A stretch of 64,000 bases of DNA from Kutzneria chonburiensis (GCF_028622115.1 NZ_CP097263.1:5704001-5768000), one strand, 5' to 3'; positions 16,263-26,052 are shown, counted from the first letter of the stretch. Notes: a model not told the origin generated them from the sequence alone. Translations and numbers: made by a program.

Positions 16263-19178
16263 GTGACCGGCCGGCGCGAACGCACCCGGGGGACCGCGGA
16301 GGACCCGGGCCGAACGCCGCTGGTCGGCCGTGGCGACGCGCTGCGCCTGGTCGACAAGACGCTGGACCGGGCCGGCAAGGGCGCCTTCCAGCTGTTGGAG
16401 CTGGTCGGCGAGCCGGGAGTGGGCAAGAGCCGGCTGCTGGCCGAGGCGGTGGCGGCGGGCCGTGGCAAGGCGATGCTGACGCTGGTCGGCCGGGCCTCGG
16501 AGTTCGAGCAGGACGCGCCGCTGGCCGCGCTGGCCGACGCCCTGGACGACCATCTGGAGACGTTGTCGGAGCGGCAGCTGTCGCGGCTGAGCGAGAACGA
16601 GCGCCGGCTGCTGGGCTCGGTGTTCGCCGGCCTGGCCACCGATGCGCCGGCTGCGGCGCCCGACCGCTACCGGCTGTTCCGCGCGGTGCGGGGGCTGCTG
16701 GAGCTGCTGGCCGAGTCCGGCGGTCTGGTGCTCGTGCTGGACGACGTGCACTGGGCCGACGAGAGCTCGGTCGAGCTGCTGGACCACCTGCTGCGGCACG
16801 CGCCGCGCGGCCGGATCGTGGTGGCGGTGGCCTACCGGCCCGGGCAGGCGTCGCCGCAGCTGAGCGCCGCGCTGGGGCTGGCCCAGCCGACGCGCCGGGT
16901 GCGGATCGACGTGGCGCCGCTGACCGAGCACGAGGCCGACGAGCTGCTCGGCCCGGACGTGAACCGCACCCGCCGGCAGGCGCTGTACGAGGCCAGCGGA
17001 GGCAACCCGTTCTACCTGGAAGCCTTGTCCCGCATGAACAATCCGCACGTCCCGTCGCCGAGGGACAGCGAGGCGTTCGCGTCGATGACGGCCGAGGTGC
17101 CGGAGACGGTCCGGGCGGCGCTGCTGCTGGAGCTGACCAGCCTGAGCGGCATCGGGCAGCTGGTGGCCAAGGCCGCGGCCGTGGTGGGCGACGAGTTCGA
17201 GCCGGCGGCCGTGGCGGCGGCGGGCGAGATCGCCGAGGCGGAGGCGCTCAACGCGCTGGACGAATTGGTGGCGCGGGACGTTGTGCGTCCCGACGCGGCT
17301 CGCTTCCGGTTCCGGCATCCGCTGGTGCGGCACGCCGCGTACGCCTCGGCCAAGGCCGGCTGGCGGATGGGCGCGCACGGCCGCGCGGCGCATTTCCTAC
17401 GGGGCAAGGGCGCGCAGCCGCAGATGCTGGCGCACCACGTGGTCAACTCGGCCCCGTTCGGCGATCTGGCCTCCGTAGGCGAGTTGGCCTCGGCCGCGCA
17501 GGCGGTCGTGTCCCGTGCCCCGGCGACGGCCGCGCACTGGCTGGGCAACGCGCTACGGCTGCTGCCGGAGAACGAGGCGACCCGGCCGACCCGCTGCAAC
17601 CTGTTGCTGGCCTTGGCCAACGCCCAGTTGAGCAGCGGTCAGCTCCGTGCCGGCCGGGAGACGGCCCGCGAGGCGCTGGCGTTGCTCCCGTCCGAGGACC
17701 TGGCCCGACGGGCCATCGCGGCCCGGCTCTGCGCGACGATGGAACGGATGTCGGGCTCGCGCGAGGCCGCGAAGGCGGTGCTGCTCACCGAGCTGCGCAA
17801 GCTGCCGAACCAGCTGGTCGTCGAGGCGGCCCCGCTCTACCTGCGGCTGGCCGTCGAGTACATCGGCACCGGCCAGGCCGCGGAGTGCGCCCGGATGCTG
17901 GCCCAGATGGGCAAGCTCGACCACCTGGACCCGGCGACCGCGTTCGCCGCGGCCGGGCTGGGCGTGATGCCGGCCTACATCGCCGGCGACCTGCCCGGCG
18001 CGCTGGACCTGCTGGACGAGGTCGACCGGCTGATGGCCCAGCTGACCGTCGCCGAGATCACGCCGTGGATGGACGTCACAGCCTGGCTGTGCTGGGGCGA
18101 GCTGATGGTCGGCCGGCACGCCCAGGCGCTGACCCGGCTGGACCGCGTGATCGAGATCGCCCGGTCAACCGGCCAGCAGTTCGTGCTGGCGTATCTGTTG
18201 GCGGCCAAGGCTTTCGCCCTCGGCCGGCTGGGGCGGCTGGCCGAGGCCGCGCCGGTGGCCGAGGAGGCGTGCGACGTCGCCCGGCTGGTCGGCTCGGACG
18301 AGGCGCTGACCATGTCGCTCACCTCCCAGGCGCTGATCCTGGCCTGGTCGGGCGAGTACCCGGCGGCGTTGAAGGCGGCCAGCGTCGGGGCCAGCACGAA
18401 CCAGCCGAGCAAGGTCTACTGGTCGGTGCTGGCCGGCTGCGCCCGCAGCCTGGTGCTGATCTACTCCCGTGACCTGCCGGCGGGCCGTCCCGCGGTGGAG
18501 GCGGCCTGCGAGGCGTTCGAGTCCGGCGGTGTCCGTGACGAGACGCTGCTGCTGATCTGCCTCGAGGCGATGGCCCACGCCGAGGCGATCGCCGGCAACC
18601 CCAGCGCCGGGCTGCCGCTGGCCGACCGGGCCGACGCGATCCGGCATCCCGACCACGAGGTGAACGTGGCGGTGGCCGACCTGATCCGCGCGCACGCGTT
18701 GAGCGGCACCGATCCGGCGACCTCGGCCAAGCTGGCGTTGCAGTCGGCGGACACGTTGGCCAGCCTGGACTACCGGCTGGAGGAGGGCCGCGCGCGGCTG
18801 CGGGCCGGGCAGAGCCTGGCGTCCTCGGGCGACCGCGCCGCCGGCCTCAAGCAGCTGGCCATCGCCGCCGAGCTGTTCGCCACGTGCGGCGCTCGCGGCC
18901 TGCACGCCCAGGCCGCCGAGGCGCAGCGCCGCCTCGGCCAGCGAGTTCCCGTGCCGCGGCTGGGCCGTCGGCAGGAGCTGCCGTTCGGCTTGTCGGCCCG
19001 CGAGTTCGAGGTTGCCCGACTGGTCGTGGAAGGCCGCACCAACGCGCAGATCGCCGAGCGGCTGTCGCTGAGCCTGCGGACCGTGGAGACCCACTTGACC
19101 CGGGTGTTCGGCAAGACGGGTGTGCCGGCGCGCGGCGGACTCGGTCGGGTCCTCGGCCCCCATCTGGACCAGAACTGA
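16263..19178 (+). CDS. LuxR family transcriptional regulator with AAA ATPase (LAL type)
   Basis: 971-residue large ATP-binding regulator of the LuxR family. Order: AAA/NACHT-like ATPase (about 25-330) with Walker A GEPGVGKSRL (about 49) and Walker B LVLVLDDVHWAD; a long Ala/Leu-rich helical region with TPR-like repeats (about 400-890); C-terminal LuxR HTH (about 909-965, LSAREFEVARLVVEGRTNAQIAERL...RTVETHL). LAL regulators commonly activate adjacent catabolic or secondary-metabolite operons in response to a small ligand. The start is GTG 16263 with GAGGT five bases upstream. The next operon begins 176 bases downstream on the same strand, making it the likely target. Confidence 0.93.
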   Translation: MTGRRERTRGTAEDPGRTPLVGRGDALRLVDKTLDRAGKGAFQLLELVGEPGVGKSRLLAEAVAAGRGKAMLTLVGRASEFEQDAPLAALADALDDHLETLSERQLSRLSENERRLLGSVFAGLATDAPAAAPDRYRLFRAVRGLLELLAESGGLVLVLDDVHWADESSVELLDHLLRHAPRGRIVVAVAYRPGQASPQLSAALGLAQPTRRVRIDVAPLTEHEADELLGPDVNRTRRQALYEASGGNPFYLEALSRMNNPHVPSPRDSEAFASMTAEVPETVRAALLLELTSLSGIGQLVAKAAAVVGDEFEPAAVAAAGEIAEAEALNALDELVARDVVRPDAARFRFRHPLVRHAAYASAKAGWRMGAHGRAAHFLRGKGAQPQMLAHHVVNSAPFGDLASVGELASAAQAVVSRAPATAAHWLGNALRLLPENEATRPTRCNLLLALANAQLSSGQLRAGRETAREALALLPSEDLARRAIAARLCATMERMSGSREAAKAVLLTELRKLPNQLVVEAAPLYLRLAVEYIGTGQAAECARMLAQMGKLDHLDPATAFAAAGLGVMPAYIAGDLPGALDLLDEVDRLMAQLTVAEITPWMDVTAWLCWGELMVGRHAQALTRLDRVIEIARSTGQQFVLAYLLAAKAFALGRLGRLAEAAPVAEEACDVARLVGSDEALTMSLTSQALILAWSGEYPAALKAASVGASTNQPSKVYWSVLAGCARSLVLIYSRDLPAGRPAVEAACEAFESGGVRDETLLLICLEAMAHAEAIAGNPSAGLPLADRADAIRHPDHEVNVAVADLIRAHALSGTDPATSAKLALQSADTLASLDYRLEEGRARLRAGQSLASSGDRAAGLKQLAIAAELFATCGARGLHAQAAEAQRRLGQRVPVPRLGRRQELPFGLSAREFEVARLVVEGRTNAQIAERLSLSLRTVETHLTRVFGKTGVPARGGLGRVLGPHLDQN

Positions 19179-19274
19179 GCGGACCGGCGTCAAAAACGGT
19201 CACGCAGCGCTGATGGGTCTCGACCTGGGCGTACCTCGTTCAGACCCTGGTCAGCCGCCGCCGAACACCGAATG

Positions 19275-19290
19275 TCGTGGTTTACCACGA
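19275..19290. promoter_or_regulatory. Palindrome in the hydrolase/GMC operon promoter region
   Basis: TCGTGGT-tt-ACCACGA is a perfect inverted repeat with 7-bp arms and a 2-base centre, 64 bases before the hydrolase start. The symmetric, tight geometry suggests a dimeric regulator site, possibly for the LuxR-type regulator encoded upstream. Confidence 0.5.
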
Positions 19291-19318
19291 TGGAAATGGA
19301 GACGCTGGTCCGTCAGGG

Positions 19319-19330
19319 TGATCTAGACCA
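19319..19330. promoter_or_regulatory. DasR-like element upstream of the hydrolase/GMC operon
   Basis: TGATCTAGACCA differs at one position from the perfect dre core TGGTCTAGACCA found at the chitinase gene. It ends 24 bases before the ATG at 19355, so binding there would block transcription or early elongation. Confidence 0.5.
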
Positions 19331-19354
19331 TCCACCGAGTCGCTGGGGGGCGCG

Positions 19355-20425
19355 ATGAACCGGGAAATCCCGCTGTACACACTCGAGGGTGTACGCGACG
19401 CGGACGTCAGCGTTCACCCGGTCACCACGATGGACGGCCTCGGCCTCAACCTCACCCGCTTCCGCCGCGAGGCCGGCGACGACGTGGTGCTGCTGGTGCA
19501 CGGCCTGACCTCGTCGATGGACATGTTCGTCATGCCCGAGCACCGCAACCTGGTCAGCCACCTGCTGGACACCGGGTTCGGCGAGGTGTGGACGCTGGAC
19601 TCCCGGATGAGCAACCGGCTGCCGTACAACAAGTCGGCCCACCGGTTCACCCTCGACGACCTGGCGCGCCACGACTATCCCGCAGCGCTCACCGAGCTCC
19701 GCCGCCACGTCGGGGGGCGGCGGATCCACGTGGTCGCGCACTGCCTCGGCTCGGTCTCGTTCCTGATGAGCCTGTTCGGCGGCTCCGTCAACGAGATCGC
19801 CAGCATGGTGTGCAACAGCGTCGGCCTCACGCCGCGGGTGCCGCTGTGGTCGCGGATGCGCCTGGTCGCCGGCCCGGACGTGGTCGAGTACGGCCTCAAC
19901 CAGCCCTACCTGGACCCGCAGTGGAGCCAGGCGCCGGCGTTCACCACCGGCTGGGCGGTGTCCAAGCTGATGTCGGTGCTGCACCCGGAGTGCTCGGTGC
20001 CGGCCTGCCACATGCTCAGCGCGATGTGGGGCAGCGGCTGGCCGGCCATGTACGAGCACGCCAACCTGCTGCCGGTCACCCACCAGCGGATCGGCGACAT
20101 CTGCCAGGCCAGCGGCGTGCACTACGACCGGCACGTGCGCAAGATCGTCTTCGCCGGGCACGCCGTCGCCTACGACACCGGCGAGGACTACACCGCCGAC
20201 CTCGGCGCCGTGCGCACCCCGCTGCTGCTGCTCACCGGCACCCACAACCGGGTGTTCGTCGATTCCCAGCAGGTGTTCCACCGCCGGCTGGAACAGGCCG
20301 CGCCCGGCCGGCACGAGCTGCGGTCGCTGCCCGGCTACGGCCACCTGGACCCGTTCATCGGCAGGCACGCCGACCTCGAGGTCTTCCCGCACATCACCGA
20401 CTTCCTCAAGCGGGCGGCCGCCTGA
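19355..20425 (+). CDS. Alpha/beta hydrolase with predicted Cys nucleophile
   Basis: 356-residue alpha/beta hydrolase. The oxyanion-hole strand VVLLVHGLTSS is near residue 47, and the nucleophile elbow reads VAHCLGS, which places Cys130 where Ser normally sits (Sm-x-Nu-x-Sm). LLTGTHNRVF gives the acidic-residue strand and GYGHLDPFIG the catalytic His. No signal peptide. In other bacteria a domain of this type is fused to the GMC oxidoreductase that follows here (from memory), so the two proteins probably act together on a lipid or sterol-like substrate. Its stop overlaps the GMC start (TGATG). Confidence 0.85.
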   Translation: MNREIPLYTLEGVRDADVSVHPVTTMDGLGLNLTRFRREAGDDVVLLVHGLTSSMDMFVMPEHRNLVSHLLDTGFGEVWTLDSRMSNRLPYNKSAHRFTLDDLARHDYPAALTELRRHVGGRRIHVVAHCLGSVSFLMSLFGGSVNEIASMVCNSVGLTPRVPLWSRMRLVAGPDVVEYGLNQPYLDPQWSQAPAFTTGWAVSKLMSVLHPECSVPACHMLSAMWGSGWPAMYEHANLLPVTHQRIGDICQASGVHYDRHVRKIVFAGHAVAYDTGEDYTADLGAVRTPLLLLTGTHNRVFVDSQQVFHRRLEQAAPGRHELRSLPGYGHLDPFIGRHADLEVFPHITDFLKRAAA

Positions 20426-22724
20426 TGGGGGCCGTCGACACCGCCGACGTGGTGATCGTCGGCTCCGGGTTCGGCGGCTCGGTCGCCGCGCACCGGCTGG
20501 CCGACGCCGGCCTGTCGGTGGTCGTGCTGGAGCGCGGCCGGGCCTGGCCGCCCGGCAGCTTCGCCCGCACGCCGGCCGACATGCACCACAACTTCTGGAA
20601 TCCCAAGGGCTCCGACTACGGCCTGTTCGACGTGCTGGAGTTCCGCGGTTTCGACTCCGTGGTCTCGGCCGGCCTCGGCGGCGGCTCGCTGATCTACGCC
20701 AACGTGCTGTTACGCAAGGACGAGCGCTGGTTCGTCAAGGACGCGGAGCTGCCCGGCGGCGGCTACGAGTACTGGCCGATCACCCGTGAGGACCTCGATC
20801 CGCACTACGACGCCGTCGAGGCGATGCTCACGCCCAGCCGCTATCCGTACGACGACCCGCAGTTCAACTCCGTGCCCAAGGCCCAGGCGTTCCGCGAGGC
20901 CGCCGACGAGCTGGGCCTCGACTGGCAGCTGCCGCCGCTGGCGGTGGCCTTCGCGTCCAAGCCGGGTGGGCAGCCGGGCATCAACCTGCCGGTGGTCGAG
21001 CCGTCGTACGGGAACCTGCACGGCGTGCCCCGGCTGACCTGCCGGCTGTGCGGCGAGTGCGACTTCGGCTGCAACGACGGCGCGAAGAACACCCTGGACC
21101 ACAACTACCTGTCCGCGGCCAAGGCGGCCGGCGCCGATCTGCGCACCATGTGCGAGGTGCAGGCGATCCGCCCCGGCGGCCCCGGCTACCAGGTGCGCTA
21201 CCTGTTGCACGCCATGGACGGCAGCTCGGTGTCCAAGCGCATCGACTGCGAGCGCCTGGTGCTGGCCGCCGGCGCGTTCGGCACCACACGGCTGCTGCTG
21301 GGCAACCGGGCCCACCTGCCCGGGCTGAGCTCGGCGCTGGGCACCCGCTTCAGCGGCAACGGCGACATGCTCTCGTTCGCCCTGCACACCCGTCGCGACG
21401 GCCGGCCGCGCACCGTGCACGCCAGCCGTGGCCCGGTGATCACCAGCACCATCCGCGTGCCCGACGAGCTGGACGAGGACGGTGGGGTCGGCCGCGGCTT
21501 CTACATCCAGGACTCGGGCTACCCGGTGATCCTGGACTGGCTGGTGCAGAACATGGACGTGCGCGGCGATCTGTCGCGTTTGGCCGGTTTCAGCCTGAAC
21601 CGGCTGCGGGGCCTGCTTCGCTGGGCCGGGCCTGACCACCTCGAGCACGGCATCGGGCAGCTCATCGGCAGCGGCACGCTGTCCAACTGCTCGCTGCCGC
21701 TGCTCGGCATGGGCCGTGACGTGCCCGACGGCGTGATGCGGCTGCGCAAGGGCGAGCTGGACGTGTCGTGGACCACCGAGACCAGCCGGTCCTACCTGGA
21801 CCGGGTGCGCGGCACCATGAAGGACATCACGTCCGCGCTGGGCGGGGAGTACGTCGACAACCCGCTCTGGTTCCGCAAGCGGCTGGCCGTGGCCCATCCG
21901 CTCGGCGGCGCGCCGATCGGCCGACACCCCGGTGAAGGAGTCTGCGACCCTTATGGGGAGGTGTTCGGCCACCCGGGCCTGTACGTTGCCGATGGGGCCG
22001 CGATGCCGGGACCGGTCGGCGCGAACCCCTCACTGACGATCGCCGCGATGGCCGACCGTCTCTGCGATCATCTGTTGCTCGCGCGCGGGATGTCGGGGAG
22101 GTCACCCGCGCGCGGTGGTCCGCGCCGTTCAGGGGGAACGACGCAGACCGCTCCGGCGGCACCGGCCCGTCTCAGCGGGGTCGGACCGGTGCAGCCGCCC
22201 TCTCGTTCACCGAGGAGATGGCCGGCCAGGTCACCCTCGGTGAACGAGAGGGGCCAGTTCCGCTGCGGATGCACGTCACCGTGGCGATCGAGGACATGGA
22301 TGCCTTCCTGGCCGACCCGCGGCACGCCGCGCGGGCCAGCGGCTGGCTGGACTGCCCGGCGCTGGGCGGCCGGCTGCTCGTGGCGCACGGCCTCGTCGAG
22401 CTGATGGTTACGGTCGGCGGGCGCCGGCGTATGCACTATCGGCTGCCCTTCGCCGACGACCGCGGCCGGCAGCTGGTGCTCAACGGGCACAAGGAGCTGC
22501 GGGCCGGGCCGCCGACCGCGATCTGGCCGGACACCACCACGCTGTACGCCAAGGTGCTGGCCGGCGACGTCACGCTCGGGGCCGGCACGTTGACGCTGGG
22601 CCGGCTGGACTTCTTGCGTGAGCTGACCACGCTTCGCGCCGCCAGTCCGTCGGTGCTGGAGCGGTTCGGCACGTTCTTCCTCGGCTCGCTGTGGCAGGTC
22701 TACCGGCCGAGGCTGTCGTCGTGA
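20425..22724 (+). CDS. GMC oxidoreductase (cholesterol-oxidase-like) with C-terminal extra domain, -1 frameshift
   Basis: FAD-dependent glucose-methanol-choline family oxidoreductase, expected to oxidise an alcohol. The N-terminal dinucleotide site is VIVGSGFGGS (about 10-19). A Cys motif C-x2-CGEC-x3-GC lies near residues 209-218, as in COG2303 cholesterol-oxidase-like members, and the C-terminal HPLGGAPIG and GANPSLTIAAMADR motifs complete the catalytic domain near residue 545. After that the initial frame turns Arg/Trp/Pro-rich and stops at 22404. The frame one base back continues with ALSFTEEMAGQVTLGE and about 165 residues ending at 22724, a domain normally fused to GMC proteins. One missing base between about 22090 and 22195 explains this. 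Overlaps the patatin start. Confidence 0.85.
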
Positions 22725-23659
22725 GCGACGAGGTCGCCCTGGTGTTGTCCGGCGGTGGGGCCTCCGCCGCGTACTTCGGCGCGGGTGTGGCGCAGGGGCT
22801 GGCCGATGTCGGGCTGCGCCCGACCGTGCTGTCCGGGACGTCCGCCGGTGGGTTGAACGCCGGTCTGCTGGCCGCTGGGCTTTCGCCGGAGCGTCTCGTG
22901 GACCTGTGGACCTCGCTGCAAGGTCATGACGTCTACAAGCCGCGGTTGGACCTGTGGCGGCTGTTGCGGCCGGCCGGGCTGGTGCGGCTGCCTACCAGCG
23001 ACCTGATGGGCTACGCCCTGGACTCCGTCGGCTGGACCTGGCTGCTCGACACCGCGCCGGCCCGTCGCACGCTCTCCCAGGCTCTGGGCGGCGAGGTGCT
23101 GCGCATCCGTGACGGCGTTCGGGTGGTCATCGCGGCCGTCGAGGAGTGCAGCGGCGAGGTCGTGCACTTCACCAACTCGGCACCTTCGGGCTCCGGTTTC
23201 ACCGAGGTCGCGTTGACCGTCGACCACCTGATGGCCGGGGCCGCCGCGCCCATCCTGTTCCCGCCCGTGCCCATCGACGGCCGCAGTTACGTGGACGCCG
23301 GCATGGTCGCCAACACGCCTTTGACGCCGGCCTTGGCCTACGGGCCGTCGACCGTGGTCGTCGTGACCTCGTCGTGCGGGCGGCAGTCCGGCGTGCCCGC
23401 TTCGCTCGGCGACGCGCTCGGGCTGGCCTTCGAGAACGTGGCCCGCTTCGCCGTGCTGCGGGACTACGAGCACACCCGCCAGCTCGGCGAGCTTCGACCG
23501 GGGACCGCGCCCCGGCTCGTGCTGATCGAGCCGGCCGACGAGTTCGAGGTGTCCGGCTTCGCCCGGTTCGACCCGGAGGTCGCCCGGACCGTCGTCGCGC
23601 ACGGCCGGGACCGGGCCCGCGCGGCGCTGGCCACCGTCACCTCAGGGGGATCAGCATGA
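22721..23659 (+). CDS. Patatin-like phospholipase
   Basis: 312-residue patatin-family serine lipase that hydrolyses acyl chains from lipids. The oxyanion loop LVLSGGGASAAYFGAG starts near residue 6, the nucleophile elbow GTSAGG places Ser41 at the active site, and Asp192 in YVDAGMVANTPL completes the Ser-Asp dyad. No signal peptide or membrane segment is evident. GTG 22721 overlaps the TGA of the GMC gene, and its own stop overlaps the ATG of the condensation-domain gene, so it is translationally coupled on both sides. Confidence 0.92.
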   Translation: MSDEVALVLSGGGASAAYFGAGVAQGLADVGLRPTVLSGTSAGGLNAGLLAAGLSPERLVDLWTSLQGHDVYKPRLDLWRLLRPAGLVRLPTSDLMGYALDSVGWTWLLDTAPARRTLSQALGGEVLRIRDGVRVVIAAVEECSGEVVHFTNSAPSGSGFTEVALTVDHLMAGAAAPILFPPVPIDGRSYVDAGMVANTPLTPALAYGPSTVVVVTSSCGRQSGVPASLGDALGLAFENVARFAVLRDYEHTRQLGELRPGTAPRLVLIEPADEFEVSGFARFDPEVARTVVAHGRDRARAALATVTSGGSA

Positions 23660-24895
23660 CCGCCTTCTCGACGTCACGGTGGCCGCTGTCCGCCGCACAG
23701 CACGGGATCTTCGCCGGGCACCAGGCCGACACCGGCGGGGCCGCGCACAACGTCGCCGAGTACGTCGACATCGCCGGGACGGTCGACCATGCCCGGTTCG
23801 AGGCCGCCACCCGGCAGGCCGTCGCCGAGGCCGAGGCCTTGCACATGCGGTTCGCCGTCTCCGGCTGCCAGGACGTCGTCGCCGTGCGGCCGTTCCGTCT
23901 GGAGACCGTGGACGTCAGTGGTTCTGGGGACCCTCTCGCCGCTGCTTTGTCGTGGATGCACGCCGATTTGGCTTCGCCCGTCAGCCTCGACGAGGGTCCT
24001 TTGTTCCGTCAGGCGTTGATCGTGGTGGGACCCGATCGGGTGCTGTGGTACCACCGCAGCCATCGCATCGCCCTCGACCGCTACGGGCTGTTTCTCTTGG
24101 ACCGCAGGGTTTCCGAGCTCTACCGTGGCGTCGGCGGTGAGCCGTTCGACCCCTTACGACCCGTGGTCGACGAGGACGTCGCCTATGCGCTGTCCGCCGG
24201 TTGGCGCCGGGACCGCCGCTTCTGGCTCGACCGCTTCGCTGACGCGCCCGTGCCCATCAGCCTCGTCGAGGGCACCGCTCCCCTTCCGCCGGTTTCCTCC
24301 GCCGCACCGTTTCCTTGCCCCCCACCGCTTTGGAAGACTGGGCCGAGGTCGCCACCCGTTGCCGCACCAGTTGGTCCGCCGTCGTCATCGCCGCCGTAGC
24401 GGCCTATTTGCGTCACGTCACCGGCACTTCCGAGGTGGTCTTGGGTCTCCCTCGCCTCTGCCGCCGCCGCACCGCCGCTTTGAACGTGCCGTGCTCCGTG
24501 TCCAACACCATGCCGCTGCGGGTCCTCACCCTCCCGGCGCTTCCTTGACCGAGCTCGCCGGCGACATCGCCGAGGAGGTCAAGGTCTGCCAGCCCCATGA
24601 GCGCTACCGCTCCGAGCTTCTCCGCCAGGAGCTCCACGTGCCGCGCCTGTACGGTCCCGTCGTCGACATCAACCCCATCAGCTACGAGCTGGTGTTCGAC
24701 GGGCAGCCCGCCGTCGCCCACACCCTCTCCACCGGTCCCGTCGAGGACCTCACCATCACCGTCCACGGCGGCCAGGCCGGCACCGGCCCCCGCATCGACT
24801 TCGACGGCAACCCGGCGTTGTATTCGGGCGATGATTTGACCGTCCACCAGCAGGCGTTTCTGGACCTACTGGAGACCGCCCCGGCTTTCGCCTAG
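23656..24895 (+). CDS. Stand-alone NRPS-type condensation domain, two -1 frameshifts
   Basis: About 413 codons of a condensation domain (PF00668): LSAAQHGIFAGHQ at the start, then LWYHRSHRIALDRYGLFLL, WRRDRRFWLDRFADAP, and VPCSVSNTMPLRV and VDINPISYELVF in the second half. The open frame stops at about 24399; frame -1 continues from about 24315 to 24548, and the next frame -1 runs to 24895. Two single missing bases (in the six-C run near 24316 and near 24520) restore one protein. The catalytic HHxxxDG is HRxxxDR here: the second His and the Gly are replaced by Arg, so condensation activity is doubtful. No adenylation or carrier domain is nearby. ATG 23656 overlaps the patatin stop. Confidence 0.8.
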
Positions 24896-25163
24896 CTGTA
24901 GAGCGGCGCCGGCCCGGCGTCCGCCCGCCGTGCAGCAATCCCGGTGCCGGCTTGAACGCCGATCCCCGCACGGCACACCTCCCGAGCGGAACATACCGGG
25001 CACCATCGGTCGGGGTTTCCTTTCACAACGTCAACCAGCCGACTTGTGCCGTGGGGCGACACTCTCCTGGACTGTTCACGTGCCACCCAGCGGGCAACGA
25101 AGGCGGCATTCACGCCGAGCGGAACCCCGCCGATGCCGAAACTTCGGTCGACGATGACCGTGG
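24896..25163. other. Intergenic, no supported gene
   Basis: 268 bases between the condensation-domain stop and the next hydrolase. A short minus-strand frame (24892-25113) with a WCPVC..C cluster is open but has no convincing start or homology, so I do not call it. The promoter of the downstream hydrolase must be here. No strong hairpin seen. Confidence 0.5.
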
Positions 25164-26030
25164 GTGCCCGATACTGCCGGCGTGGATGAGACGGTGTTGA
25201 CCGAGGACGGCATTCGACTCTGGGCTACGCGTATCGGTGAGGGCGAGCCAGTGGTGTTCTGCCATGGCGGGCCGGGGTTGTGGGACACCATGGCAGATGT
25301 GGCGGCCTCCCTGGCGGCGGTGGCGACGGTGTACCGCTGGGACCAGCGAGGGTGTGGCCGGTCGGAGCGGAGCGGGCCGTACTCGGTCGCCCGGACACTG
25401 GCAGATCTTGACGCCGTTCGAGCCCACTTCGGGTTGGAACGCATGGCGCTGCTGGGCCATTCCTGGGGTGCCCAGCTGGCTTTGCGTTATGCGCTGGCGT
25501 ATCCCGAGCGCGTGACCAAGCTGGTGTACGTCTCCGGTACCGGAATCGACCTCGGATCGACGTGGCATGAGGCCTACGAACGGAACCTACGACGTGGGAT
25601 CGGCGAGCACGTGGCGCGGTGGGAGCTGCTGGGGAGCATGGACCGCACCGATGCCGAGGACCGGGAGCTCTGCGTGTTGCAGTGGTCGGCCGACTTCGTC
25701 GACCGGGATCGGGCTCTCCAGCACGCCGACGACATGGCCACCCCGTGGTTCGGGGTGAACTTCGAGTGCAACGCGGCCCTCAACGCCGAGGACAAACGTG
25801 ACTGGGGCTCGCCGCAACTGCGCGACCGCTGCGCGGCATTGGAGGTTCCGACCTTGATCGTCGACGGCGCGGAGGACATCCGGCCGCGCTCGGCCGTGGA
25901 CTCGTTGGCCCAGGCCCTACCCGCGGTGTCGCGGGTTTCCCTGACCGGCGCGGGTCATCTGCCCTGGGTGGAAGACCCGACCGGATTCCGGTCCGCCGTC
26001 GGCGGATTCCTGTCGGGTTACCGCGCCTGA
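25164..26030 (+). CDS. Alpha/beta hydrolase, proline iminopeptidase-like
   Basis: 288-residue alpha/beta hydrolase. The oxyanion motif VVFCHGGPGLWD, the YRWDQRGCGRSE strand and the nucleophile elbow LLGHSWGAQLA (Ser) are those of the prolyl aminopeptidase/S33 group; TLIVDGAEDIRP gives the acid and GAGHLPWVE the His. It probably cleaves a peptide or ester in the cytoplasm; no signal peptide. Start could be GTG 25164 or GTG 25182. It stands alone on the plus strand between the condensation-domain gene and the convergent XRE module. Confidence 0.85.
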   Translation: MPDTAGVDETVLTEDGIRLWATRIGEGEPVVFCHGGPGLWDTMADVAASLAAVATVYRWDQRGCGRSERSGPYSVARTLADLDAVRAHFGLERMALLGHSWGAQLALRYALAYPERVTKLVYVSGTGIDLGSTWHEAYERNLRRGIGEHVARWELLGSMDRTDAEDRELCVLQWSADFVDRDRALQHADDMATPWFGVNFECNAALNAEDKRDWGSPQLRDRCAALEVPTLIVDGAEDIRPRSAVDSLAQALPAVSRVSLTGAGHLPWVEDPTGFRSAVGGFLSGYRA

Positions 26031-26052
26031 GAGGCAGCGACAGCCCGATGTG

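Noticed and set aside
24892-25113. Short minus-strand frame with WCPVC and a further Cys
   Set aside because: No convincing ribosome site, overlaps the end of the condensation-domain gene, no family recognised.
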